In this document: piece by piece, positions 19,700-32,500 of the stretch
Layout: every line of letters starts with the position of its first letter
Numbering within the stretch: position 1 is the stretch's first letter
Origin: Pyrus communis
Taxonomy: Eukaryota; Streptophyta; Magnoliopsida; Rosales; Rosaceae
NCBI RefSeq assembly: GCF_963583255.1
Contig: NC_084813.1
Coordinates: 7,481,001-7,545,000, forward strand
Reading direction: 5' to 3'
DNA length: 64,000 nt
The notes under the pieces: generated by a model
The model's input: the letters and a program-made list of their open reading frames with translations, nothing else
Told to the model about the DNA's origin: nothing
Database searches by the model: none
Position numbers and translations under genes: made by a program

Positions 19700-21359
19700 A
19701 GAAAGATTCAAATCGTTCTAAATTAGTAGTTAACGATTTTTGGCGTGAATTTATCAGTCCATTGGAACCAGGAGAGCAAAACCATAGTTCCCATGTTGGT
19801 TCAAACTGTACTTTACAACGATTGTTTTTATGTCTTGTGGGGTATATGTTCTTGTGTCGTTGGTGCAAACGTGCAACTACCGAATGACTTGATTGTCTTC
19901 ATATGTAACCATTATTTTGGTGTGAGAAAAATCGATGGTATCTAAATGATTAGCCAAGAAATAAAAGTATTTGAAGCATAAGCCCCTTCGTTTTCATGAA
20001 TTTGAGACTTCCGGTTGTTTGTGGGAGTTCATTCCTTTGTGTTTTGCTTCTCTTAATTAGAAGCTTGCAAGAAACACAAACACGAGTCTTGACCGCCGAA
20101 AGGAATGTGATTCAAACTAAACAAATTGTGCGAAAATGATATAACTACAAAATGATGTTCACACACATTTTTTTTGTTTTTTGTTTTTTATTATTATACA
20201 TTTACTGACTCTTGTTTATTTATGTCGTTTGATTCTTCTTTTATATATTTAACTCAAGTAGCAATTAAAAAATAAAAGTGTGTAGAAGGAGAATAAAACA
20301 TGTAAAAGTCGCATCCTCTTTAGTTATTGTATCAACATAAAAGGATGTTGGGGGTCTTTCACGTAATATGAAAAAGACTTGTTCTTATTACTTGCTAGTT
20401 ACCGTTAGTTGGGAAGTGAATCTTTGTGAGATTCTACCATATCTTTTAGATAGTACCATGATTATATTGTAATATACCTAAAGGATAAGGAATTTACTTT
20501 CCTACTACTATAAATAGAAGCACAATGGGATGAGAAATCACACGTTAAAATTATAGTATCATTTGGCTTAGGCTACCTTGGCATAATTTCATTGGATTGG
20601 CTTCTTCTCAATGGTCCCTACGGCTTGTCTGGCTGTTGTTATTTATCATCCGTGGAAGGAGAAGAATAACATAAGCCTTCTCCACAGAGGTATTATTAGA
20701 AGTAAATTGATTTCCATGGACCAAAAGCCTTCTCCAGATAACTTGCATATTTTTATGAAGTGGACACTTCTTGGATTGAATGTCCTTCCTTGAAGCTAGC
20801 ATGCTTTTCTTCTTAGGTGTTTCCTCGACTCGTGTTGTAGTTGTTCGCATATCCTTTTGAATTGCCAGTGTTTTAGTTCTTTCTTTTCCCTCTTCGGTTT
20901 TTGTTTTTTTTCTCTCAATAAATTTGGAGTTTTGGCTTTTCTTAGAGGATGAGAAAGGAAAATTTTATTTCGTGTGTTTTGTAATAGTGGGAAAACAAGG
21001 AAATGTCAGTTTTATGGGTTATAATGGATTATTTTAATTATCAATTAAGGAAGGTTGGAGCCCGATTTCCTAAAGCTTAAAAAGCACTATAACATCTCTT
21101 CAAATTCATTAAAATTCTTCATTTTTTAAAAAGCTTTAAAATCAAATTCTAATTGAATACATACAGAGTTTTATGAACTACTCCAAAATTCGAAATGAAT
21201 ACACTCAGATTGCTACGAAGTTTATAAACTTTTTTAGATCTTGATCGAATACTCATGAACCTCTATGGATTCATTTAAGATCTTGATTGAATAAATATAA
21301 ATTTGTAAACTCTTTTAAAATTCTTTAAACTCCTAATTGAATACACCCTTCTAAGAGTT
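19700..21359. other. Non-coding spacer with possible LTR remnant
   Basis: No gene is supported. Around 20345 a TGTTGGGGG start, followed at about 20510 by CTATAAATAG, resembles an LTR with a TATA box, but no second copy, primer site or target duplication is visible. The rest is AT-rich. Confidence 0.35.
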
Positions 21360-21368
21360 GATCCTGTT

Positions 21369-21589
21369 GGACAAGGATTGTCTGCCCTCCCACTTCCCGT
21401 GCATTCCCGTGCCCTACTGTTTGTGTAGTCACGGTTAAACCACATCAACATTTTGTATTACTATTTATTTTTATCTTATTATCTCTATAAAAAAACAATA
21501 TAAAATGTTGACGTGGCTTAACCGTTGACCACACAAAACAGGAGGGCACGAGAGGGCACCGGAAGTGGGAGGGCAAACAATCCTTGTCC
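21369..21589. mobile_element. Mutator-like MITE, copy 1
   Basis: Terminal inverted repeats start GGACAAGGATTGTCTGCCC and extend about 30 bases. The element is 221 bp and non-coding, and imperfect 9-bp repeats flank it (GATCCTGTT at 21360, GATCTTGGT at 21590). The 9-bp duplication points to the Mutator superfamily. A second copy lies at 37629-37839. Confidence 0.75.
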
Positions 21590-22070
21590 GATCTTGGTGA
21601 GCTCTTTCCTCTATCCCTACTTGGACAAATCTATTGTTTTTGGCACTGAATTATTGCTCCCAAGATACATGTAACAAGTACAGGGACAATAAAAAAATGT
21701 TACAAGTGAACCTATCTACAAGTGGTGTATTGCTTTAATAAATATGGTCTTCTTCTTTAATATAGTGCGTCTTGAGTTCAAACCTTCTATTTACCTGTAT
21801 GTAGTGCAATTCAACTGTAACATAATTGACTCCAACCAATAGAAATATTAAAAAAAGAAAAAGAAAAAGAAAAAAAAAAAAAAAAGAACCGAACAACAAA
21901 TTTGGATGGAATGGAAACCAATTCACTTTTCATGTTAGTATTCTTGCATAACAAATGTGACCTTAATATAACTTTGATTAGTAATGTCCTTTGTAATTGA
22001 ACCTATCAGCTCTAACATAAAACTTTCTACTATGCTCCTGTGCATCCTCTGCTTCAAAATTTTAACCATT

Positions 22071-22241
22071 TAATTAAAGAAAAACTAATGAAAAATATTT
22101 GAAAACTTTGAGTTTTAACGATAAGGACAAAATAAAGGATAAAATGAATAGTACCAGGATTGACTTTTTAGTATAAAAATATGATTTTTCGTTAAAATAA
22201 ACAGTACTGCATGTTTTTCGTTAAAACTCTTTTTAATTAAT
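22071..22241. mobile_element. AT-rich MITE, family shared with 36596-36730
   Basis: The ends TTAATTAAAGAAAAAC and, inverted, TTAATTAAAAAGAGTT frame a 170-bp AT-rich unit. It holds the words GAGTTTTAACGATAAGGACA and AATAGTACCAGGATTGAC. The second copy at 36596 carries the same words on the other strand, showing a repeat family. Confidence 0.65.
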
Positions 22242-23294
22242 CAACGATGATCCAACAGTTAAGCATCTGCCGTATAAATAACATACAAGGAGTATGAATA
22301 TTCTGACACAAAATACGGTCATATTATTAGAAAAAATGGTCTATGCCAAAGCAAAAACCCTAGTAATGTCAGAAGTCCAATTGAATGACAAATTTTCAAC
22401 CGCACATGTAACTTTCACATGCCATGAAGCCTGAGTGCCTCAACTCCAACTCCAAGTATCAAAAAGTAAATAAAATATCTCAAGGGCAAAGTGCTCATCT
22501 TTATCTTGTCCCATTCAAGGGGGGTTTTTGTTAGCCACAAGATGGGTGCATTTTGGTCAATGCACTTTGCCACAAGAATTATTCTTTTGCCTCTTTTGGG
22601 GATTCCCTTCCGTCGAATCCGAATTCAGGTTAGATGCTTTTTGTGAGGATTTTAGAGATCTGTAAATCATATTCGTTTATCGTACGATTAGAGATTTTTA
22701 ATAATTTTATTTAAAATTAAATACAAACAGTACCTGACAAAGATTGATTGCATGATATATGATGAACGAACACGATTTACGAATCGTCAAAATCTTCACC
22801 AAAAGGATCCAGAGAGAATCTTGTTGGCTTTCCATCAACCCCTGATTGTGTCTCTTACCAATTCAATTTTCCGAATTAGCCTCCTCTCGCAATCTCATTT
22901 GACCATTCTCACTCATCTCTGCTTAATTTAATTTGAGTAAAATGTCGTTTGACACCTTGAACTTTAATGTCAATTAAAATTGACTTATTCATAAATTAAA
23001 GATTTAAACTTTTCAAAGTTGGCAATTCACTTCAGATTTGACGAGATTTTATCTAATTTTTTTTATTAACTTTTCTTAAATCTAATTCCCAAATTAATAA
23101 AATTAAAGAATAATAAGTAATAAAAGAAAAAAATTTGATAACAACGATTCCTAACTCCCCTCCCCACCCGCAAAGACAAGTTGGTGTCTAATTGTCTGGA
23201 TGATTTGTCCTTCAATTTGACATGAATGATCAGTTAAAATTTGATGGCAAGAGATTTAATTGGGCAATTTTTGAAAGTTTAGAGAATTAATTTA

Positions 23295-23334
<40 letters not shown>

Positions 23335-23726
23335 GAATAGTAAATTTCAACTGACATTATAATTCAAGAGTTAAACGTCACTTACATTTTAATTTAATTT
23401 TCTGTCTTCTTCTTCATCGAGGGAGATTTATCTTTCTGGTTATGATTCACAGGTTACAAAGCCCAACTTTTTAATTTAATCTTCCAAACTTGGAAAAAAA
23501 AAAATCTGCACTTAAATTTGTATTTTTTTTCATTTTTCATTTTTCATAAAAAAAATATATATATTTGTATCTGCCCTTTAACACTTCTCTGAAAATCTTT
23601 TTCCTTGAGCCAGCCGCATTATCTCTCCCCCCTCTTCCTCCCCTTATCTCTCTCTCTCTCTTCATGTTCTTCTCCTGAGAAAACATACCCGTGTATTTTC
23701 CTGTAGGTGCCTAAGAGAAGGGAGAC
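22242..23726. other. Spacer and 5' leader region of the NTT gene
   Basis: AT-rich and non-coding. It contains a 36-base poly(A) run at 23296-23331 and a pyrimidine-rich CT stretch at 23626-23662 just before the NTT start, as is common in plant leaders. The TTCCTGTAG at 23698-23706 could be the 3' end of a leader intron. Confidence 0.5.
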
Positions 23727-26700
23727 ATGGAGGGTGTCCTACAAACCAAAGGGCTTCTCTCTCTTCCCTCAAACCCCAGAACCAGGGTTTTTCAATCTTC
23801 TTTGGGATTAAAGCACAGATTTTTCTCCACAAAACCCAAAACCCCAGCTGGGTTTTCTCTATCCTCCAATGGGTTCCAGAAATTTCCAAGCTTTGTCCCA
23901 AAGAATCATGGGGTTGTCCCAAAAGAGAGGAACTTGTTCATCTGCAGGGCTGAGGCTGCAGCTGCTGCTTCACCAGGTGATGGGCAGCCAGCATTTGGGG
24001 AACCTGAGAAGCCCAAGGTCTTTGGGATTGAGACTGTGACTTTCAAGAAAATCATCCCACTTGGGTTGATGTTCTTTTGTATTTTGTTCAATTACACAAT
24101 CCTCAGGGACACAAAGGATGTGTTGGTTGTGACAGCCAAAGGGAGCAGTGCAGAAATTATACCATTTTTGAAGACTTGGGTGAATCTTCCTATGGCTGTT
24201 GGGTTTATGCTGCTCTACACAAAACTCTCTAATGTTTTGTCCAAAAAGGCTCTCTTCTACTCTGTTATTCTTCCCTTTATCGCCTTTTTCGGGGCGTTTG
24301 GATTCGTCCTGTATCCGCTCAGCGGCTATATCCACCCTGAAGCCCTTGCTGATAGCCTTCTCAACGTTCTCGGCCCGAGATTCCTCGGTCCTCTTGCAAT
24401 TTTGAGGATTTGGAGCTTTTGTTTGTTCTATGTCATGGCTGAATTGTGGGGGAGTGTGGTGATTTCTGTGCTTTTCTGGGGTTTTGCCAATCAGGTAATT
24501 TCGCTGACATAATCTTATCTTACCAAGAATATAATTCTGGGATGAATTGATGATTGTTTGATGATTATTTTCTGCTGTACATCATAGTTTTGTATATATT
24601 TGTATAGGATCGGGGAATTATGTGAGCACAATCTATGATATATGTCTGTACGATGTGTCAGTTGGAAGCTTGTTTTATTTAATAAGCAGGCAAAATATGC
24701 TAGATTCCTTTTTGGATGTCTTTATCTGCTATTTGGCACAGCATATTGAACAAGAACTAACTTTCTGCTCAAGGGTTCTGGCTTTCAAAGCATGTTTATA
24801 TCCTGTGATTTGTATCGGAATTTGTTTTTTCATCTTACATTTTATTTTGCAACAACCCTGTTTGAGTTGTATAACAAGATATGGATGCTTATGGGATACT
24901 GTCGAAGTTTTCCTTGGTCAAAATTTGAGGTCTGCATCACTGTTATTGACGGGAACTGTAAATAACTAAATATTACATGCATTTTGTGCAGATAACTACT
25001 GTTGAGGAAGCAAAGAGGTTCTACCCTCTTTTTGGATTGGGAGCGAATGTTGCTTTAATTTTCTCAGGCAGAACGGTGAAGTATTTCTCTAAACTGAGGC
25101 AAAATTTGGGTCCTGGAGTTGATGGCTGGGCTATGTCCTTAAGGGGGATGATGAGCATTGTGGTGATGTTGGGGTTCGCTATCTGTGGCCTATACTGGTG
25201 GGTAAACGCTTACGTTCCCCTTCCCACCCGTAGCAAGAAGAAGAAGGTAATATCTTTTTGTCGCATCTGCATGAATCTGTTATTTTTGGTCCTGACATTA
25301 GGTCTCTTCTGTTTATGAGCACCATGTTGAAAAAGTAACATCTTATTGTTTACTATCTTGTACATATTCCGGTCACTTGTTTAGTTGTTTTCTATTTTCT
25401 TAATTTTGGTTATTAAGTGCTTGAATGATTCCGAAATGTATTAGAGCCATTTTTTTTTTCTTTTAAATCTTCATGAAGTTATGTTTGTTTCTCATTGTAT
25501 TGGTAATAACTCTTATGGCATGGATGGAAGTTTTATATTAGTTGAATGACGCCTCATTTGTTATGAAGGGACACCATTGTCCCCAGTTTTAATTTTTCTA
25601 AACTATTCAGAAGGAATTCCGAAAATATGAATATATCTGTGAATTCAAAACCCTATATTTGGACCTGATGCATCTTTTTTAACTCTCATTTACTTCGCAG
25701 GAGAAGCCAAAGATGGGGACAATGGAGAGTTTGAAATTTTTGGTGTCTTCACCATACATCCGTGATCTTGCCACTTTGGTGGTTGCATATGGTATCAGTA
25801 TCAACGTTGTGGAGGTTACATGGAAATCGAAGCTCAAAGCTCAGGTATACTGTAACCCAATTGACATGATCTTTGCCTATTTTATTGTTTACTAATTGGC
25901 CTCTCTCTCTCCTGCTACTCTACTCGTGCAGTTTCCAAGCCCAAATGAGTACTCTTCTTTCATGGGCGACTTCTCAACTGCCACCGGAATAGCAACGTTC
26001 ACAATGATGTTGCTCAGCCAAGTTATATTCGAAAAGTATGGATGGGGAGTTGCTGCAAAGATCACACCCACAGTGCTACTTCTCACTGGAGTTGGTTTCT
26101 TCTCTTTGATATTGTTCGGTGGCCCACTTTCACCGGCTATTGCAAGCCTCGGGATGACTCCTCTTCTTGCAGCAGTATATGTGGGTGCGCTGCAAAACAT
26201 TTTCAGCAAGAGTGCCAAGTACAGCTTGTTTGACCCATGCAAAGAAATGGCATACATTCCCTTGGATGAGGACACCAAGGTTTGGACTCTTACTCTTACT
26301 TGCGGTTTAGAATTTGGCTTTGCGAATGGTGTCATCTATTGCTGTTTCTATTTGTTTGTTTCACCTACCAGTTAAGACAGGCGAATTGAATTATGGATCT
26401 TATCTTTGTAGAGGGGAGGTTTCTGTCATTTGTTAATCACATTAATCCGGGAAAAGTTCGAGTTTTCTAATTTGAGTTTCCTTTTGAGGCCTTTTGTGTT
26501 TACATTCCTTGTTAAATTCTTGCTGTAGGTTAAAGGAAAGGCGGCCATTGATGTTGTCTGCAACCCATTGGGGAAGTCTGGTGGTGCTCTGATTCAGCAG
26601 TTTATGATTTTAACCTTCGGATCACTCGCCAACTCAACACCTTACCTCGGGGGAGTACTACTGGTGATTGTTCTTGCATGGCTGGCAGCAGCCAGTTCCC

Positions 26701-26885
26701 TAGACAAACAGTTCACTGCACTGCGACAGGAGGAAGAGCTCGAGAAGGAGATGGAAAGAGCGGCAGTTAAGATCCCAGTTGTGGCTCAAGAGGGAGGCGG
26801 GAACAGTTCTCTTGCCAGCGACTCGGTGCTGAACCCAACAGCCGGAGACTCAACCGGTGGAACTAAACCTCCGCGCAACATGTAA
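23727..26885 (+). CDS. NTT: Plastid ATP/ADP translocase (NTT/AATP family)
   Basis: It exchanges cytosolic ATP for ADP across the plastid inner envelope and so feeds energy to heterotrophic plastids. Exons: 23727-24494, 24992-25246, 25701-25844, 25932-26279, 26529-26885, all with GT-AG introns. They join into 623 residues, about the length of Arabidopsis NTT1. The first 80 or so residues are rich in S, P and basic residues, as in a chloroplast transit peptide. From FGIETVTFKKIIPLGLMFF on, a polytopic membrane protein follows with the TLC-family words YTILRDTKDVLVVTAKGSSAE, VKYFSKLRQNLG and NVVEVTWKSKLK. The C-terminal 60 residues are hydrophilic and charged. This family is related to the nucleotide carriers of Chlamydiae and Rickettsiae and is unlike mitochondrial carriers. 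The frame reads past exons 1-4 into introns, so an intron-free reading would be wrong. Confidence 0.95.
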
Positions 26886-27115
26886 CGTGTCGTGTTTGAT
26901 TTCCAAACAGAAAGAATCAGTGGGGTTGATGAGATCTAGAAGCAAATATTTGGTGAAGTTATTGGTTGGTAGGATCTTAGTTTGCTTTGAAAATAAGCAG
27001 CTTGTGACTTCTTCAAAGTCCAGTTTTCCATAGATACTGAAATTACATTATCTGTTTAGTTGAAGTTGCTACTAATATTTTGTAGAAATATTTGATTGAA
27101 TTTTTACGTCGATGA

Positions 27116-27121
27116 AATAAA
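27116..27121 (+). terminator. Poly(A) signal of the NTT gene
   Basis: Canonical AATAAA 231 bases after the NTT stop codon, on the same strand. Confidence 0.5.
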
Positions 27122-28221
27122 CTTGGTTGATTTCTAATCTTATGTGGTATCATTATTATTTTCTCAGATTATTATTTTTGTTTTCTTTCTGGGTTATTTA
27201 AGGACTAACTGGATCCATTCAGTTTTATATTATTTTTTAACACTTTGTTTGGTCGAGGAAGTTTATGATTACTAAAGAATTTTAAAATGACGGAAATTGA
27301 AATGACGGAGTTTCATTTTCTAGAATTTGTTAAACGCAGTGAGTGGAAAAGAAAAATCTTAATCATAAGGACAATTACAACCCACCACTACACTGCAACG
27401 GAAGTTTTGAGTTAAATTTTTCATGAACTAGAATTGAATACACAGTGGGCTGACAATTTTTATTCCAATACGGTTCAACTTCGTTGAATTCGCATAAAAT
27501 ATGGCTCACACTTGCCATTGCCTTTCATGGTGGGAAGAACAAGATGGAAAATGACAACATGGTCATGCTTTTTTAACAAACTCACTTGTCTCATTAATGG
27601 ATGATGAATTCACTTCAAGATGCTTTGTTATCGATTCATGATTTTTTATGTGTATGATCGGAATTGTTCATATTTATTATATCGCTTTTTACATATTATT
27701 TATGCAAAAAATCAATAAGAAATCGTTTACTGATCGAATGATATAAAAACAAATGGTCGGATAGTTGCAATAGTTGATTTTAAATTAATTTTTTTTTTGT
27801 AGTTATGATCTTTACATAGTAATTATAACATGGATTGTGTTGATCATAAAGACGAAGTTTCATAAATCTTTCACAAAAGTATATCAAGAAAGAACTCCTT
27901 GACAATCTTAAGAAGCCAAACTTATATCGTTTATTAATTGAAGGGTTGCATATTTTATAGCCATTATCGAAACTTGTTTTGATAAAAGGGAATGGCGATG
28001 ACTCCACCAAAAGAGTGTTCCCTCTTGCGGGACATTTGGGTGGTCTTGGATCCATCCAAATTTGCCTTGGAATTTAAGTGAGAGTGTTGAGATTCCTATG
28101 ATATTTTTCCTTCGTTGGCCTTCAATCAACGTTAATAAGGAAAGGTATGATGGGTTGATTACTACTTATTTTGTACCGATCAGCTATGTTGTAGGGATCC
28201 TTGTAATTATATTTACTTGTA

Positions 28222-28386
28222 GAGAAATCTTTAGGAGACTCTCTTAAAATTGACTCTCCATGGACTTTCTGCCACCTCATGTTTTTGGAACAATGTTATA
28301 TTATATTGGCACGAGAAATAACGTTAAAGTATGAGCTAGAATAGTCCATGGAGAGTCTCACTTTGAGAGTCTTCTTAGCATTTCTC
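28222..28386. mobile_element. Small MITE with ~45-bp inverted ends
   Basis: The left end reads GAGAAATCTTTAGGAGACTC and the right end, inverted, GAGAAATGCTAAGAAGACTC. The match runs on to ACTCTCCATGGACT. It is 165 bp and non-coding, and related to the degraded element at 19512-19693. Confidence 0.65.
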
Positions 28387-28596
28387 ATACTTTTTTTTAA
28401 GTTCACTGGAAAAAGATTAAGCGATATTAGCTCTTCGGCAATGGTCGAGTGCAAGGCGCCTACCCTCCACCATAGAGGTGAGGACCATTAGACCTAGAAA
28501 TACCATCACCACACACCACCCCCCCCCCCCCCGGGGGGGTCCCTTTGCCTAGCATTATTCATAATTCATTGAAGGACTGGATCACATAAGAGTATT

Positions 28597-28746
28597 TTAT
28601 TGTAAAAAAAGACGTAGGGTCCAATTTGTCTATTCATACTAAAGAAAAGGATCATTGCCGAATCCCTTTCTTTATTGTAAAAAAAGACGTAGGGTCCAAT
28701 TTGTCTATTCATACTAAAGAAAAGGATCATTGCCAAATCCCTTTCC
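28597..28746. repeat. 75-bp tandem duplication
   Basis: A unit containing GACGTAGGGTCCAATTTGTC occurs at 28611 and 28686, nearly identical (one visible difference, CCGAATCC against CCAAATCC). Such likeness suggests a young duplication. Confidence 0.85.
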
Positions 28747-29530
28747 TGTGGATCCCGTGATCTTGACCATTCATCTTATATCGTACGGTTAGTTTTCGTT
28801 AGGTACTATTTATATTTAATTTTAAATTTTAAATAATTTCTAACCGCACAATATACGATGAACGATCACAATCATAAGATCTCCGAGATCTCCAGAAAAA
28901 TGATTCGGCAATGATCCTTTTCCATACTGAAGTAGACAATACTGCTTACTTTAAGCCTAACCATTAATCTCAACCCAAGTAAAGAGGAGGCCCACGCAAC
29001 CAAAATGGCCACAAGCAAAAAGCGAAGAAACCTACTATAACGGTCACCCGCAGCAGCGGCCACCGCCACCGCCACCACCAGCACAGAGTTGGTGGAGCCA
29101 ACCAGCCATCGCAAGAAGCATAACTCTTATCTCATTCTGTCCATGAAAATAAATCCATCTGGTTCCATTTCATTTTACCGATGTTTTAAGTTCAATTCTC
29201 GCAAAAAACGAATTTGAACCAAATTATTATGACTAACCCATTATGAAACTTAACCCTGGCCCCTTTTGGTGGGTTAGATGAGATTGGTTGTGATCAATTA
29301 AAATGGACTTGAGGGATAGTGTGCGTGATTGTTCTGCTGTGCCACCCGACGTGATGTTATGACTTAACAATAAATCAATTAAACTGAATGCTACAAAACA
29401 TAACCTTTCCTTGAAACTATTCAACTCTCAACTGTTGAATTTACAAGTAGAAACCAAACAAACAAACTCACTCTTAATATGCATTTTTACAGAACCGGGC
29501 GCTCAACAAATTGTCAGCTAACCGGAGCAC

Positions 29531-32500
29531 TCACTTGTGTTCATCTTCTGTATCCTGCAGAACAGCACCTCTTACTTTTGCCCTGTTAAGAATAAATTTG
29601 TTATTCATGTGAAGCGAACCGGAGCACTCACTTGATTGTTCTCGTATATATGGTAAATATATAACAGTAAATTTAGAAAGAAGGGATTGATGTGTGTTCG
29701 AGAGACAAACTTACCTACGATATGCAGGCACAACCCGATTGGCAGTTGCTGAGTTGGCATCACGAGCTGCTCGTTTCTCTGTCACAATAACATAGAGATG
29801 TTCAGTTGATACACGATGATAATACAAAATTGCGTGAGATGAATCCCAATAACTGTAAGCAGGGAATAGAGGAAAAAGAACGACGACAACAAAATAAATA
29901 TAATTACTCAACAAGAATATATGCTCAAAAGTAAAAATTTGAGACTCGATTGAGCTCTGTCGATTACTGAATAATATTGGCTAACATAGTTAAGAAATGT
30001 ACTAAATCCCACATAGTTACCATGCACTCTGAATGATGTCGCACACAGACGCAGCTTAACTTCTAAACTTACTTATCTTTTTCATTTCTTCTTGCATATT
30101 TTGCTCTAAGACTGAACATAATAAAACCTGAACTCATGGCTACATGGAAAGCAATCAACAATGCAAACAAGCACAGAAGAAGATATTTAGAAGCTGACCT
30201 ACATATTTATCAAGAACCAGCAACATGATCAACAATTTAATTTTTCTTTTCTATTGTCTTACTAATATGAAAATGCGCACGCACAAATTGCATTGTTTGG
30301 GAAACTTGGAACTTCTCACTTTACCAAAACGGCAAATGCTTTAGTCAGAAACAATTAAATCACACCTGGAGAATTATTTACACCATTGCTGAATAGTCCA
30401 GAAGCATCTGTTCTATCTGAGGAATTAATCCTTTGTAACTTTTGCCTTCTTGTATACTGTTCCAGTTGACTCTGAATACTAGCATTTTTTTCCTAACAGA
30501 TACAAGAAACAAATTTAGGTAAATAATGGACTGGTGATAACTAAAAGATAAATTAGTGGACAGAGAATAAAAAATCTGGATAAAGTGCACATTAACAATG
30601 AATAAAAATGATGTACGGTACATAAACGTAATCCTGAAACCATAGAGTAACCACAAACTCCAACTGGAAAAACGAACTATTCATTATTGGCTGGTTTGCT
30701 ACAGTGTCACTCAGTATTTCACCTATGAAAGTGTATAGTCAGGAAGAGGAGCAACTCTAAGGACAGAACCATGCTGAAAGTATACGAGAACAATCAATAT
30801 TTGAGAGCTTTATTGTCATGCTCCCATTAAGATAAATTCTTGGCTCCAGCACCGGGAACATGCCAAATATTCTTCCGTGTAGGAATATGTAGACACATAA
30901 TTCAGTATAGTATTGACATTTTTCCGTGTCCCAGAATGTGTGAAGACACAGAATAAATGCTTTAAATAATAATAGAGTGCAGCAGGGAGGCCTACCTTTT
31001 CTGCTGATATCACTTTTGACAATTCAACAGAGCGCTGTTGTTCTGAAGCACAATGAGAAAGAAGTACAATCAATTCCAGCACAAGAAGAAGATAAATAAC
31101 AAGTGAACAAATCAAGCAGAGATGCACAAACAAGGGATTTAAGATACACAATAATGTCTGAAAAAATAAACGTGATGCAGTAAGTATAGAAGGTGTAATA
31201 GCCAATTCAGAAAAACTCAAAGTAGGCAAGAAAATGAGAATGCAGCCTTCTGCTGTAGGATATTGAGAGGACAACCTTCCACGTAAGACTCATGGAGGTT
31301 TTTAAATTCTCCGAAAAGCTGAAGAGATAGATTTGCAATAGCCTCACTAGCAGCAGTACCCACAAGTTTTGTGAGAGAAATGGAAATTCGAGGCATTCCT
31401 TTTGATTTTTGAGCAACTAATTTTACATGTGCACAACCTGAAATACACATAACAGAGTCTACGTAAGCATTGAGCATATTTCCCTTATCAAAGTTTATAC
31501 ATCTACATGCTGTTGCAGATATAAGATTGTGTATGTTGTTAACATACACAGCTTTTATTCCTAAGAAAAAACAGCTCAAAAATTTACTCGTCCATCCAAA
31601 ACATTAAAATAAAAAACTTTTCAAAGTGTCAAGAATTTTTTATAGCTTGTTCAAGTTAGCATCATTTTTTTAAGGCTGGATGGTTCAGTCAGCATATATA
31701 ATTAGAGCGGTGCTAGAAGTGATTAATTTGATGGTGATGGATGATTAACTATTCGAAGGATTCAGTTTTTGGGGTGGTTGGTATGGTGGGGTGGTGGGGG
31801 TGGGGGTGATGGTGGGCTAAAATTCTGTGAGTCAGTGGTATGCCTTTCCCTTTTTATTTGAATTTTTAATTTATTTAATTGTCGAAAATAAATATGAAGT
31901 TCAGTGGCAACATCCTAATTACATAGAAAAGGCAGTCTTCAAAACAAGCAAACAAAAGGAAACTAAGAAGTTGGACGAAGTTGGACACGTGACTTGACCA
32001 AAAGCTTTGGACTGATGGAGCGCCTGAGCTAGAATCTGTTGCTAGCACAACTCAAATGATTATACAATTCAATGGTAAAAAATAAAATTTGTACAGCTAA
32101 CAAACCGAGTACGACTACATGGACCACATTTACTGAACAAATCTTTCATAGAGATGGGACTCACCTTAAATGTACAAATGAGAGAGATTTGGGGGGGGGG
32201 GGGGGGGGGGGTGTGTTGTTTTTTGGACGGGAGGCGTTTTCTGGTTGCCCCTTGGGTGCTTGGTGGGGTAATGGGGCTACTCTAAACATTCCATTAGTTA
32301 TATCAACGTTCCTACAAAAATACTTTTAATCAATTGAACATATTTGAATAACGGAAGGGGAAAGGGATACACGTATGGTCGCCATATTGAGCTTAATACC
32401 AATAAAGAAGAGCTTTTGGTAGAGACTCCAAAACATTACAAGAATAATTATCATTCAAAGAGCTACGTAATTGCACTAGGGTTAATACGAGTAACAACTA

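Larger units (their letters stand above)
26886..29530. other. NTT 3' UTR and repeat-rich spacer
   Basis: The NTT 3' UTR probably ends shortly after AATAAA at 27116-27121. Beyond it lies AT-rich DNA with MITE remnants (27650-27930, 28222-28386), a C14G7 run near 28520-28540 and a 75-bp tandem duplication. A GC-rich patch at 28930-29110 gives no credible coding frame. No gene is supported. Confidence 0.5.

Noticed and set aside
24622..24969. A 115-residue frame between NTT exons 1 and 2
   Set aside because: It lies inside an intron whose GT and AG borders join the NTT frame exactly.
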